Positions 11,250-21,376 of a stretch of DNA of 64,000 bases are shown piece by piece. A program made the translations under genes and the position numbers. The stretch is from Echinarachnius parma (Eukaryota > Echinodermata > Echinoidea > Clypeasteroida > Echinarachniidae), in the NCBI GenBank assembly GCA_037951105.1, contig JBAMJV010007467.1, positions 1 through 64,000 of the forward strand. Reading direction: 5' to 3'. Position 1 is the first letter of the stretch. Every line of letters begins with the position of its first letter. The notes under the pieces are model-generated. The model was not told the origin of the DNA. It did not search any database and saw only the letters and a program-made list of their open reading frames with translations.

Positions 11250-11732
11250 ATGTCCCCAGCCACTGCACAACAGGTATTGCTATACAGCAAAGCCCTTCGA
11301 CTCCGCCGCATCTGCTCTACTGATTCTGACTTTTCACTCCATGCCAGGAATCTCAAGAAACATCTCACAGCCAGGGGGCACAGTGCTAAAGCAGTTCATC
11401 TGTCCATTAACAAAGTTTGTTCCCTCCATAGATCCGAGGTCCTGAAGCAGAATGCTCCCAACAAGAACAACACTGTCATTAGACCCCTTGTGACCACCTT
11501 TGATCCCAACTTACATCCCCTCCGGCACATCCCCCATGACAATCACCACATTCTTCACACTTCTGATCGCCTATAACAGGCTGTTCCTGATGCTCCCATC
11601 CTAGCCTACCGACGCCCTCGTAACCTCAAGGATCTCATTGTTCGAGCTGAAGTTCCTATCCCCAATAACGACCCCTCTCCCATACAGCAAGGCACGTGTA
11701 AGTGCACCGCCGACATATGCATCATACTCTAA
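11250..11732 (+). pseudogene. Penelope-like retroelement fragment (region between RT and endonuclease)
   Basis: The frame reads SKALRLRRICSTDSDF, HARNLKKHLTARGHS, then PLVTTFDPNLHPLRHI, HDNHHILHTSDRL, an in-frame stop at 11574, and on through APILAYRRPRNLKDLIVRAE to a short Cys cluster (CKCTADIC). This order (YSxALRLxRICS, VTxxPxL, AxRRPxNLxDxLVRA, Cys motif) is what I know from the segment downstream of the reverse transcriptase in Penelope-like retroelements, often followed by a GIY-YIG nuclease. Neither the RT core nor a GIY-YIG domain is visible here, so this is a dead fragment. Assignment is from memory of the family; a related retroelement class is possible. Confidence 0.55.
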
Positions 11733-11929
11733 ATCATCATGGATCATGAGCGGTACTGGATCACAGTGTTATCAAGAGCGCCAGCTGCATCCACAATGAT
11801 TCAGTTCAATGATTCAGTGAACATGTTCCGGAGCAAACCGAGCAAACCGAACCCTAACTTTAGATGCGATTTTCTCCATATTTTTGTTCACAGCCGGTTA
11901 TCTATTTCGCATTTAAATGGTTGTATCCA
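11733..11929. other. Nothing recognised
   Basis: Continuation after the retroelement fragment, without an identifiable domain or repeat. Confidence 0.4.
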
Positions 11930-11931
11930 GT

Positions 11932-12465
11932 GGCGTAGTGACGGGGGGGGGGGGGGGGGGGGGGCACGGGGGGATTTCCCGATCAATTTCGTCGTTTTGC
12001 CACACGAATTAATTTTGTGTGCATTCAATTTCGCCCGATTTTGTCACCGCAGCTGTATTTTGCAGTTCAAATTCGCTTTTTAGCATTCGAATTCAAATAT
12101 ATAACGATCATTCGAAAACATTTTGTTTGCATTTGATTTAAAACGTGTTTCTATTTCGTAAAATTTTCATTCAATTTAAAGCGAGAAAATGTGTGATTAT
12201 GAAATACCGTCTTCCGTAAAATCCGTTGGCGAAATTGAATGCAAATAGCGTGGTCTTTAAATTGAATGCTAAAAGTGGTAAATCAATTGAGCGAAGAGCT
12301 GAATCGTATGAACAAAATGCAATTTTGAACCACAATTGCAAGCCTTCAGCTCAATTTCGCGAAATTAAATGACACGATATCAACACGAATGAGAAGCTTA
12401 CAAAAATGGCCGAGAAAACTTATAGTTTGAAAAAGCATGATTTTAATATAAAGTTTGCATAATCG
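11932..12465. mobile_element. CAGTGGCGTAG end plus G-tract and ATTCAATTTCG-phrase element
   Basis: The left edge is ccagtggcgtagtgacgggg with a G-run of about 20 at 11943. It is followed by at least ten variants of the phrase cattcRaattYcg (for example gtgcattcaatttcgcccga and agcattcgaattcaaatat), in both orientations. The phrase also fills the elements at 21373-22095 and 57257-58211. The right boundary is not clear. Confidence 0.45.
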
Positions 12466-12469
12466 AATG

Positions 12470-12725
12470 AGAAAGAAATTGTCTTCACTAAGGTACCAAG
12501 ATTCATGCAAATCGGCCCGCCAGTTCTTGAGATACAACGATAAATATGTACACACTAGCAGTCATTTTGGAAAAGGGGGCCCATGGCCACTGGAGGCCAG
12601 CTCAGAGGAGGCTCGATATCTACATTTCCTTAGAACTACCTAGTCTTTATGTGTGCTCGGTTTCACGCTTTTATCCATAAAGTGCACGATTCGCCTAAAT
12701 TGGCCAGTTAATCTGCCCCACTACC
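12470..12725 (-). mobile_element. DR1-carrying TA-repeat family, truncated copy
   Basis: It ends ggccagttaatctgccccacta, the family end seen at 22629 and 30677, and it keeps caaatcgg.c.gccagttcttgagata and gccattttggaaaa.ggggcccatggcc. It lacks the part with the AGGTCA direct repeats. Confidence 0.6.
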
Positions 12726-13480
12726 TTCAGAAAAGCCGCTTTTTATTTAATAAAGATTAAAATTAATTTATATTGCAAGTTTCATTTGGGTTATGGGAAC
12801 TTATTTTTCGAAATGTGTTGGGTAGTTCAATTTGTCAAACGCACATGACGTAAAAGGGAGTTACAATAAAACCCCCATTTATTTATAACACCGACACAGA
12901 AAAATAATCGAAAATCTAAACTAATCTATTTTTCAATTTGTCCGCAGAGCAAATTGGAATATTATCGTAATAATATTTTTTTAAATCGGATATAAAGTCA
13001 TGGTCAGCTGTAGTGGTCATGTAGACTGGTCCAGCAAAGACATGTTGTTTGTCTAATCTATGTGTCCAGCCAGAATGCTACTCAGCCCGATTCCACTCTA
13101 TGCATTTATATCGTATTCATAGATTTGCGGGGCGCAAGCACCAATGAACAATGTAGAGGGGTATTATTTTGTGCTTTATGGAACCTTAACATAGTCTTTA
13201 ATGAATGAATGTGGTATCAAATGTTAGAGGAAGAGTCATATTTTATGTCTATAATATTAAATCAAGCATTAAATCAAAATTTACCAGTGAAATTTGTTGT
13301 CAAAAATTTCACCAAAAAATAATAAGTTCAGAGGTAAAAAAAAAAGTTTATACTTCTTGCGTCTCATTGATTTTATAATCATTGTAAAGCATGTTTCATA
13401 CTCTTTCAGGATATGTAGGTTTTATTTTGCTACGTTGGATAATCGGGTCAGGAGCCAAGAAAATAACACTCAAGTACAAA
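12726..13480. other. Nothing recognised
   Basis: AT-rich sequence without supported genes or repeats. Confidence 0.5.
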
Positions 13481-13745
13481 TTAAGAACAACTAAAATGCG
13501 AACGAGCATTCCCATTGGATGGTACGAAGGGGTGTGTTTGTAGCGGGCCAGCTGAATGGCCTAATTCAAATAACGCAATACCAGACTCCCCCCTCGGAAC
13601 AACGCGCTGTGCGGGAAAGAGAAAATCTCTCTCCCCCTCTCTCTCTTCATCGCGCGCAATCCCCTGGCGTGGAGCATCTGCGCGAGGCTGATTCAAACAA
13701 TCAACGGGCTGGATTGCCGCTGAATGCCTGACCCGATTACAAAAT
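13481..13745. other. CpG-richer patch with CCAAT word and CT-rich tract
   Basis: There is a cattgg (inverted CCAAT) at 13513, a CT-rich tract (ctctctccccctctctctct) at 13625-13650 and several CG dinucleotides. A promoter is conceivable, but no transcript start or first exon can be recognised next to it. Confidence 0.2.
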
Positions 13746-14999
13746 AAACGGCTACGAAATCGACATATTTATAAAGCTTTTCATACGGTATAAATATGAA
13801 GGAGACGCAACTACATTTTATAAGCTTTCAAGCAGAATGAAAACAAACTTTTAAAAAGTCATTTTGTCAAATTATTACACTTGATTTTCATCTTTTTGTC
13901 TTTGTAAAATTGAAAATATAATTATATGGAAGCAAACAGTGAAATATCTTCTAACTTGTCATATATCACATTGTACAATAAGTTATTGCAAACTGAAGTT
14001 ATCACACTTTTAAAATGATGTGTCTTCAGCCGCGTGATACTCGGGAGAGAAATTACAATCGGTGGAATCTGAAAGGGACGAGCGTTTTAGCCTCATTAAA
14101 ACATGCACGGCTCTCTGACTGTGTCGTCCGGCTGAAAACGAAGAGTAAGAAATTGCCGCCATTCTTTATCTCCCGGGGCCCTCTGGCCCCTAGACCCTCT
14201 ACTGAGGCCCTATAAAAGTCAGCCCTTGCTCCCGTATACAGCACATCGACTGTATTCTCGCCAAACCGCTCGACATGACGGCAACATAAACAGTAGCAAT
14301 ATTCAATGTTCAACCCTTATAAGACAGAGCGAGAGCTAACTTGCTGAATTGTAAAAAAGTGTCTGGGGGCCCAATCCCAAAATCCCTAAACCCAGCATGG
14401 CTCTAGTAAAGGATCCTCTGGCCACAAGCCATGCAAGGCTTCTCGCTACTGCATTGCCATAAATGCTTTATTATTAAAACCAATAAACATGATAAAAAGA
14501 TCTACTATTATGTTATACCTTTTAAACCGCATCGTGTGAGTGTTAAAATGCCCCTTGGACATGTTGGACCCCGGATTGGCAACTTGTATCCCACCTGTTC
14601 AACCATTTTAGCAAAAACCCAAACTTAATCCTACAATGATTCAAATGTACATGTGTATCTCTTAGTGCCAGTATCTACAAGCTCTTGGGGCTGATATGCC
14701 CCCTGGATTACTCGCAGAACCCTTTGACCAGCTGTACTATTGCAATCATTTTCTCTCACTATGCCCCCACTATTTTATGCCATTTTAGAACACATTTTAA
14801 GTTTTAAATGTCTAAAATCCCAAAGCTTCCAGAGGGCTCCACCCCTGGACCCCTATTATTAAAGGCCTCCAATATATGGGTGGCCATTGAGTCAACCCAT
14901 ACAGGACTCAGAGCCATCACCATGATCCACATGACCAAGACGCTTACAATGCGCACTACATGAAACCTTTTTGTAAAAAAAGATAAATACACTTTTTAT
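13746..14999. other. No gene recognised; one TATA-like site
   Basis: TATAAAAG occurs at 14211 in a locally GC-richer context and is followed by gctcccgtatacagcacatcg, which resembles a core promoter or the U3/R of a degenerate LTR. No coding sequence follows. Phrases such as gggcccaatcccaaaatccc (14366) and aaaatcccaaagcttccagag (14815) are alike and may be parts of one old repeat. Confidence 0.3.
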
Positions 15000-15276
15000 T
15001 CCTATAAATAGGTCAGGTCAGATGATCTCTCTTGCTACCGGTAAACATGCAACCCGGTACCACCTGCCACATGGTCGACACATTGGCGACTAAACCGAGG
15101 CCCTCCTCTGAAACAATGACCCCAGCATGAGGAGGGGGTGCTGGACCTCTTGTTAGAAGTAAGACATATATCTGATTAAGAGCTCATTTAGATCCGACAG
15201 GAGGCAAAGGAGCTCATCCTGCCTCTACCAATTCACCTTGCCAGTGCGGTAGAGTAGGCAATTATCCTTCATCAAC

Positions 15277-15444
15277 ATGGAAACGAGGCAAAGAAGAGGT
15301 CGTAATGTCCAAGGCCAAAACGGACCCAGATCTACAGGTGCTGGTAAAGCTAGGAAATTGGCGAAATGTGATCCTTCTGGTGTCAAGCCAAATTATGACA
15401 AGTTGGGTCCAAAGCCGCAAGCTCTGAGAAAGGTATCATTATGA
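15277..15444 (+). CDS. Small basic ORF in front of the LINE polyprotein
   Basis: An intact 55-codon frame starting METRQRRGRN and ending ALRKVSL, rich in Arg/Lys and Gly, with no recognised domain. Its stop overlaps the start codon of the endonuclease frame by four bases (ATGA at 15441-15444). That junction type is known from coupled termination-reinitiation in some retroelements. I infer that this may be an ORF1-like nucleic-acid-binding peptide. It is unusually short for a LINE ORF1, and it could also be a remnant of a longer one. Confidence 0.4.
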   Translation: METRQRRGRNVQGQNGPRSTGAGKARKLAKCDPSGVKPNYDKLGPKPQALRKVSL

Positions 15445-15890
15445 ACCACACAGATTTATGTATTTGCACTTACAATGGGAGAACACTGAGGTCAGAAGAA
15501 GACCTAGACATCATCCTTGAATAAATAGAGAATGTGAAGTGGCATTTCATAGGGCTCGCAGAAACAAGAAGACCACCACACCAACGGTTAAGTTAAATAG
15601 GTGTGGCCACATATTGTTTACTACCTCTGCAACAACAAGAGGAAATAATGGAGTAGGATTTCTGGTTAATAAGGACATTGAAAGTAATACACTGGAGTAT
15701 AAAGAAATATCAGACCGAATGGCATATTTGAAATTACAAATTAATAAGCAATACACAATGAAGTTTATCCAAGTTTACGCACCCACTTCAGCTTACATCG
15801 ATGAAACAGTAGAATATCTATACACTGACATAGACCGGAGAATGGCAACTGAAAATACATCCTTAACTATACTCCTCACAAAAAGAAAAT
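15441..15890 (+). pseudogene. LINE apurinic-type endonuclease, first part (broken)
   Basis: It begins MNHTDLCICTYNGRTLRSEE, the T(W/Y)N(V/G)RTL opening of LINE endonucleases, and continues HFIGLAETRR, the xGLxET motif with the catalytic Glu. A stop at 15522 and a frameshift follow. The next frame gives NNGVGFLVNKDI and FIQVYAPTSAY, the core VYAPTS motif of the fold. The domain breaks off at the nested insertion before GDFNA. Confidence 0.75.
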
Positions 15891-15904
15891 GGACACTTGT
15901 TTAA

Positions 15905-16810
15905 GTTGAAATATGTAATATTTATGTGCGACAGAGTGTACATTATCATATATCAAATTAAGGAAATTTAGTCCTCTACAGGCAGAATATAAATTAAAGG
16001 TGTAATCGTTCATGCCTGAACTGCCATGATCAGTTTACAATAGCAAGGTCTGTTTTCAAAAATAGCAAAAACAATGGACATGATGGATGGCCGCACCATT
16101 CGACTGCAATGAGTAAGCGTCTTGCTTGCAACAAGATGTGCGGGGCAAGTCTTTTATGACACTATTCAACCTTATTGTCATAAACAAACACCAAAAATAC
16201 ACATTTTCCAATAAAACAGGGCCAGGTTATGAGAACATCAACATATTGGTCTGTTTTGAGGTATAAAGCTTGTCTGTTTCATATGTCCCTTCCAATTTCA
16301 ACTATAGTTACCTAGGGAAGTGACATGTTAGAGACTGTCCAAATGGTTGACCAAGGGTGACATCAGATTTTGAAGATCTTTGGACTACGGTAGAATTCTT
16401 GAGAAAATTTATACCAAGTTTCATGCTGAAATAAGGGCACAAACTGTAGTTTCGACGAATAAACCTTAGCCATGGAATTCCCCATTGTGTTACATTTGGA
16501 TGAAAATAAAACCTACAACGTTCACAATTTGTCTTCATTACACCTTTTCTATTGAGATGAAACTAAAAAAGATCACATTTGTAATGAAATAATTATGCTA
16601 TGTCATGAATATAGCGTTTATATCATGTTTGCCAACATTTAAATGGTTGAATGGATGTTCCATTTTTGCTATTTTTTACAACAGACCTTGCGGTGGTTAA
16701 TTGACCGTGACAAGTCATGCATGAATGATTTCTCCTGGGTTATATGCTAATATCGAAGAGGGTTATTTTATCTTTAATTTGATATACAATAACATATATT
16801 TTATCTTCAA
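15905..16810. mobile_element. Inverted-repeat MITE nested in the LINE endonuclease
   Basis: Two imperfect arms face each other. The left has atatcaaattaa, cgttcatgcctgaactgcc and gcaaggtctgttttcaaaaa; the right has tttttacaacagaccttgc, agtcatgcatgaatgatt and ttaatttgatat. Arms are roughly 150-170 bp with about 70 percent identity around a centre of about 580 bp. LINE coding text stops before it and resumes after it (KVGVRQDEEENGVGPFGIGD). Exact ends and target duplication are not certain. Confidence 0.6.
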
Positions 16811-16811
16811 A

Positions 16812-16948
16812 GGTAGGCGTGAGACAAGATGAGGAAGAGAATGGTGTAGGACCATTTGGGATAGGTGACCGGAACGAGAAAGGAGAAAGGCTTCTAGAAT
16901 ATGTTGCAAGCAGAAACATGGTGATATGGAAATATTTGGTTTCTTAAA
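16812..16948 (+). pseudogene. LINE endonuclease, C-terminal part
   Basis: The frame reads KVGVRQDEEENGVGPFGIGD then RNEKGERLLEYVASRNMVIW, which corresponds to the G(D)FNAKVG...GPFG.G.RNE.GERLLEF segment that closes LINE endonuclease domains. It stops soon afterwards. The catalytic GDFNA stretch itself is lost at the insertion border. Confidence 0.75.
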
Positions 16949-17048
16949 GCATAAAGCATAAAGTGATTATGGAGGAAGCAGAGAAGCTAGCTAATGGTAA
17001 ACATAGATAGTAAACACAAACAATAGTAACGCGGAAGATATTCGAAAA

Positions 17049-17276
17049 ATGAATGAAATAAGAACAGCTTTTAAACCCTTTAGACAGACATCTGCACGAA
17101 ATAAGATCGAGTATACAGAACTAAATCAGACAATCCGCAAGATGAGAAGGCAGCAAAAGCGACAACACAGGACCAAGATGTTAAAAGACATGAAAGAGGT
17201 GCTGGAAAGTAATAAAGGGCCCAAAATCATCAATAAGAAACTGGAGGAAGGAAAAAAGCTTTTATCACGACAAAGC
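17049..17276 (+). pseudogene. LINE linker between endonuclease and RT
   Basis: A 75-residue open piece that is very Lys/Arg/Gln-rich (NQTIRKMRRQQKRQHRTKML), in the usual position and with the usual composition of the endonuclease-RT linker. A frameshift at its end leads into the RT frame. Confidence 0.6.
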
Positions 17277-18145
17277 TAAAATCACACAAAATCATTGAGG
17301 AATTATATAAAGAACTATACAATACTGATAGACCAGATTGGAGAACAGAAGAAAACTGGAATAAAAAAGCGGACAGTTTACCATCCATTGATACAGACGA
17401 AGTGAAGAAAGCTCTAGATCACATGAAGAAAGGAAAGGCTCCTGGAGAGGACAAGTTAACTGCTGACATACATGACATATTGAAGCTGGGAGGATAGAGT
17501 AATGTCAACATCTTGACAGCATTTTTCAACAGGATACTTCAACTGGAACAAGTTCCTACCCAGTGGAATTAATCTAAAGTTATTATACTGTTCAACAAAT
17601 TAGATACGAAATACATAAAGAATAATTACAGACTCATTAGTTTACTACCTCATATGTATAAGGTCTTCACAAAAATCACTTTTGCAAGAATCCAAAGACA
17701 GCTAGATACAAATCAGCTGAGAGAACAGGCAGCCTTTCGAGCAGGATTTAGAACATCATAATCATCTACACACTTTAAATCAGATCATTGAAAAGGCGAA
17801 GGAATATAGTTTCAACATCTGTCTAGGATTCGTGGATTACGAGAAGGCTGTCGATAGTTTAGACTACCAGTCACTATTACATGTATTAGATGCTCTACAT
17901 ACATGACAGACACAGATAGACGATGATAATACATCCGCCTCATCAAAGCTATGTATAAAGATCCTAGCGCCAAAATTCACCTGGATACTACTACTACCAA
18001 TGCTTTCAAAATCCTGAAAGGTGTCAGACAGGGTGATCCAATTTCTCCGAAACTCTTTACAGCAGCCATTGAAGACGTCTTCAGAAACCTGGATTGGCAA
18101 TGGAGAAAAATTACAATAAATGGGGAATATCTGAATCATCTAAGG
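17277..18145 (+). pseudogene. LINE reverse transcriptase, fingers and palm (broken)
   Basis: Recognisable RT blocks in order: MKKGKAPGEDKLTADI (block 1), NYRLISLLPHMYKVFTKI (block 2), QAAFRAGFRTS, ICLGFVDYEKAVDSL (block A, with the usual F/Y-D replaced near the active site), then KGVRQGDPISPKLFTAAIED (block B) up to NGEYLNHLR. There are several stops (for example 17496, 17570 and 17760) and frameshifts. The active-site FADD block is cut off by the LTR insertion and resumes at 19480. Confidence 0.85.
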
Positions 18146-19474
18146 TGTCACGGGAGACTGATATTTTGATGCCATTTCCGAAGTACTTTAATTGTGTTTA
18201 TGTTCTCGCCTAAAGAGGGCGTACGACCTAGAAAGTGATTAGGAGCCGAAGTATTTTAGCGCGAGTTTAATTCCTTTATATTGATATGCAAATCAACAAT
18301 GCCCCAATTTGGATGCCACGTATGGTTCTTGGGTTGACTCGTGATGCAGTGGTCGGTATAGTGATCACTTTACGTTGAATTTTGTTAGAGGGCAGACGTG
18401 GTTTGTCGGAGCTTCATATTAGTTGTAATTATTTTCCCGACTCTTTGCCAGGCCAGAATGGATGTTTGTTTGAGTTAGGATGTTCTACCAACCATTTGAG
18501 TGTTGTTTTACACTAGTATTTGTCGACATGACTGATGCTGTTTTGTAAAGGCAGAACCACCACCAGCCAACCTGTACTTTTGTAACCCACAAGAGGTGGT
18601 AAGCTAAATCTTACTTTGTCTTATAAGCTTGTTAATAACTGTTTAAGAATGACCAGTAGACCATGTAAAATGTCATTAATAATTATCATTATGTATTCGA
18701 ATGCTCAGGAGTCTTTATATTTTGTACTCAATGAATTGTACGGCATTATTGAATAGGGCAAAGTAGTTGCCGACATTTTAGTAGTAATCATTACTTGTTA
18801 TTACTGTGTATACACGAGAGGCCTTGCAAAATATATGCCTTGTTTGATATCTTGTTTGAACGTAATTACGTAATAGAAGGCAGGTTTTATGATGAATATG
18901 CCTGCATATTATCTTTAGGGTTCCGTCGTCGGGCAAGCAGCCAGCCGGGAGAAGCCACGTGTACGGACGCGACATCAGCGCCGACCGTCGACGTCGACAT
19001 CGTGGAGGACCGCCAGCCGAGAAGGGCGTGGTCAACGTCAGTCGCACGTCAACCGGAGGAGTCGCCGCACTCGCGAATCGCGTGACGCATCCGCTGGGCC
19101 CCAACGCATCATGTTTCTTTACGTTAACGAACAATAACTATCCGGAATTAAAGAACATTAATCATTAGTTGAACCCACAATTCTCGAACTCTACTACTTC
19201 TCGTAGCAACCAATTGAGTACATTGCAGTGTTGTGCATTTATTATGTATTGTGTCAACGATTCCATGATTTGCGTTTATTTTATATCTAACAGGTGTGAT
19301 TCACTTGCAATGCCGTGGGCATGATTTCCGACTTTATACTTATTTGTTAATAAACTTTGTTTACACTATACTTCTACCGTTTTCTTGGCTTCAGTTATTC
19401 TGTTAAGTGGACAGTTTCTCTTTCTGACCTTCAAGAGTATTAATTCAGGCACAGAGGACCTCTGGGCCGTGACA
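18146..19474 (+). mobile_element. Solo LTR (1,329 bp) with 5-bp target duplication TAAGG
   Basis: The insert begins TGTCACGG and ends CCGTGACA, and is flanked by TAAGG at 18141-18145 and 19475-19479. Removing it together with one TAAGG rejoins the LINE frame exactly (NHLR to FADDIMF). TG..CA ends with a 5-bp duplication are typical of Gypsy-type LTR retrotransposons. There is no gag-pol inside, so it is a solo LTR left after recombination, although 1.3 kb is long for one. An AATAAA at about 19350 could be its poly(A) signal. A CpG-rich stretch, 18925-19100, lies in its middle. Confidence 0.8.
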
Positions 19475-19479
19475 TAAGG

Positions 19480-19990
19480 TTTGCAGATGACATTATGTTT
19501 GTTAGTCATGATCTTCCTAAGGAACTACAGACAATGATCCAGGAGTTGATCATATAGAGTAAAAAGGCAGAACTCAAATTGGACATTAACAAAACCAACG
19601 TAATGATGAGTAACCAGCTACAAGACCATACAATTACAGTTGATGGCATGACAATTGAGAAGGTTGATAATTACATATAATGTACCTCGGTAAAAACATC
19701 ACCCTTGAAAATGAAACGGCAGGAGTGCGACGAAGAATACAGCTAGCTTGGGTGAAATTTGGGAAACTCAGAATCATACTCAGAGATGAGAATCTTCCAA
19801 TCTCCCTCAAAAGACAAATCTTCAATCAATGTATAATTCCGGTACGGGGCATAGACTTCGGTAACAACTAAGACATTGGAATGGAGAGGACTATGGTAGG
19901 AATTACAAGAAGAGACAAGGTCAGAAATGAGGACTATAGAAAGAAAACAAATGCCAGGGATATCATACAGGAAATAAAAACGAAGAAATT
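19480..19990 (+). pseudogene. LINE reverse transcriptase, palm and thumb (broken)
   Basis: It resumes with FADDIMFVSHDLPKELQTMI, the F/YADD catalytic block, then KAELKLDINKTNVM, VDGMTIEKVDNY, YLGKNITLENETAGVRRRI and QIFNQCIIPV, the usual order behind the active site in LINE RTs. Stops lie at 19556 and 19677 and a frameshift near 19860. The last stretch (MVGITRRDKVRNEDYRKK) belongs to the region after the thumb. Confidence 0.8.
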
Positions 19991-19995
19991 GAGAT

Positions 19996-20036
19996 TTAGA
20001 TTAGGGTTAGGGTTTAGGTTAGGGTTTGGGTTAGGT
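19996..20036 (+). repeat. Interstitial telomeric repeat (TTAGGG type)
   Basis: About 40 bases read TTAGGG, TTAGGG, TTTAGG, TTAGGG, TTTGGG, TTAGG in direct order. This is the metazoan telomere unit with small length errors. It sits exactly where the LINE text ends. Confidence 0.85.
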
Positions 20037-20067
20037 TTATATATCCCGAAAAACCGCTGCAAATCAT

Positions 20068-20152
20068 CCCAGTCACTGTTGCGAAATCGGTTTGCCCTAG
20101 CGTGCTATTCTGATAACCTAAGGTCACTGGGTTCGAATCCCGCTCTGTCCTT
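20068..20152 (+). repeat. tRNA-like SINE head or tRNA pseudogene
   Basis: The block attctgataacctaaggtca followed by ctgggttcgaatcccgctct has a perfect B box (GGTTCGAATCC) with a 5-bp T-stem (tGGG..CCCg), and an anticodon-arm-like ctattctgataacc. The A box is eroded. I read it as a tRNA-derived remnant, not a working tRNA. Confidence 0.5.
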
Positions 20153-20229
20153 CGTTTCTTTTGCGTAATCGTACTCGATGTTCGATATTATGAAAGTCGG
20201 AAATTTTGGCTTTGCGCATGCGCGAGTGA

Positions 20230-20470
20230 TAGTCTCTCTCAAATACGCAGAAAAAAAAAAATCAAAATTTGCTCTAGCACGTACGAAAAAAAAATTCGCC
20301 ACCCGGTTCCCCCCCCCCCCCCCCCCCACCCCGTCTTCAAATTTTGGGCATACAAATGTGGAGCTTCTAGCGATCGTAACATATATATTTCGGAGTCCCC
20401 CCCCCCCCCCCCCAAAAAAAAAAAAAAAAAAAAAAACGACAAACAAACAACAACAAAACAAAACAAAAAT
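20230..20470. repeat. Low-complexity block: C-runs and A-runs
   Basis: There are C-runs at about 20310-20327 and 20398-20413 and A-runs at 20250, 20286 and 20414-20436. Frames on both strands (Pro/Lys on +, Gly/Phe on -) are readings of homopolymers. From 20471 to 21160 I see no gene and no named repeat. Confidence 0.7.
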
Positions 20471-21164
20471 CGAAGTAACGGATCGACGCCTCTCATCGAT
20501 CTGGATGGGACTTAACTCAAAGTAATTACAAAAGATTTAAAGGGACCAAGTTATTGAAAAGTTAGCTAAATCGCCAAGACATTAAAGGAACTACAGCGTC
20601 TAGATGGCCTAATTTTCACAATTCGGCTCTCTATATGTAATTTTTCCAGAAGGAAAAGAATTTGGCAGTCATTTCTCATGAAATCAATCAATGTTGGGGT
20701 AATTAGTAAATATTTAATTGTCCTGGGAACGCCCCTTTTAAATCGCCAAAATATGACGTCATCTAAAGAACGGACTAATTAACTTAATTCTGTAGATGAC
20801 GCGTCATGACCTAAGCCAATGAATTGTCAATTACATGTTGATCACGCTGCCGATTCCGGACCCTAAATGTGGGTGGGGCGTAAACTGGCTGCTAAGTGAG
20901 ATTTGGCATCAGAAAACTAGTCTTAAATCACTACTGTGTTTATTTTCATTGATTTTTTTCGGCAGACCTATGTTTCAAATCATCAACTATGGAATAAGTG
21001 TCAAAGTACGTTGTATTCTTTAGGTTCTTTAACAAAAAAAGTATACTAAAGTTATTTGCTCTATTTGTATAATAATGCATGACTTAATCGCTCTGTGTGT
21101 CTATTATGCTGCATTTGTGTGTGCAGTACAGGAAATTTCTTCTTCTTTCTTCTTCTTGCGTATG

Positions 21165-21345
21165 AGGCAGCACAGCTTCTACGCAACATCGCGCAAGTTT
21201 TGTAGCCAGTGAACAGTGTCGGGGTCCAAGTTGTTTAAGTCTGGGTTTGGGTGGCCGGGTGGGCGAAGGGTTGGACACTCTTCAATGATGTGGAAGGCTG
21301 TCTGCTCGGGTGCTCCACATGTGCAAGCTGGAGAAGTTTGTGCAG
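21165..21345 (-). pseudogene. LINE ORF2 C-terminal Cys motif fragment
   Basis: The minus frame reads TSPACTCGAPEQTAFHIIEE then CP, and later LDPDTVHWLQNL. This is the CxCG.xEQTxxHIxxECP ... WL..L pattern I know from the extreme C-terminus of many invertebrate LINE reverse transcriptases. Nothing upstream of it survives on this strand, so it is a 3' fragment only. Confidence 0.65.
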
Positions 21346-21376
21346 CGCCCTCTTTACAAAAGCTCAACTATCCCTT
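21337..21376. mobile_element. Terminal scrap of TTAA MITE family 1
   Basis: gcagcgccctctttacaaaa followed by gctcaactatccctTTAA matches the right end of the family (tagcgccctctataccaaaa, ctcaactatccctTTAA). Only about 40 bases are present, so it is a broken copy that adjoins the next element. Confidence 0.6.

Larger units (their letters stand above)
15000..19995 (+). mobile_element. Decayed LINE with nested MITE and solo LTR
   Basis: A non-LTR retrotransposon on + can be followed across about 5 kb: a 5' leader (15000-15276), a small basic frame (15277-15444), endonuclease pieces (15441-15890 and 16812-16945), a linker (17049-17276), reverse transcriptase (17277-18145, resuming at 19480), and a post-RT region to about 19990. 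Stops and frameshifts break every part, so it is dead. Two insertions, a MITE at about 15905-16810 and an LTR at 18146-19474, account for about 2.2 kb. The 3' end abuts telomere-like repeats. The clade is not decided; RTE- or CR1-like text is most similar in my memory. Confidence 0.85.

Noticed and set aside
14205-14260. TATAAAAG promoter
   Set aside because: Looks good as a core promoter, but nothing coding follows and it may belong to an old repeat; kept only as a remark.
20178-20525. 115- and 118-residue frames with Pro/Lys or Gly/Phe tracts
   Set aside because: Produced by C-runs and A-runs; unsupported elsewhere.
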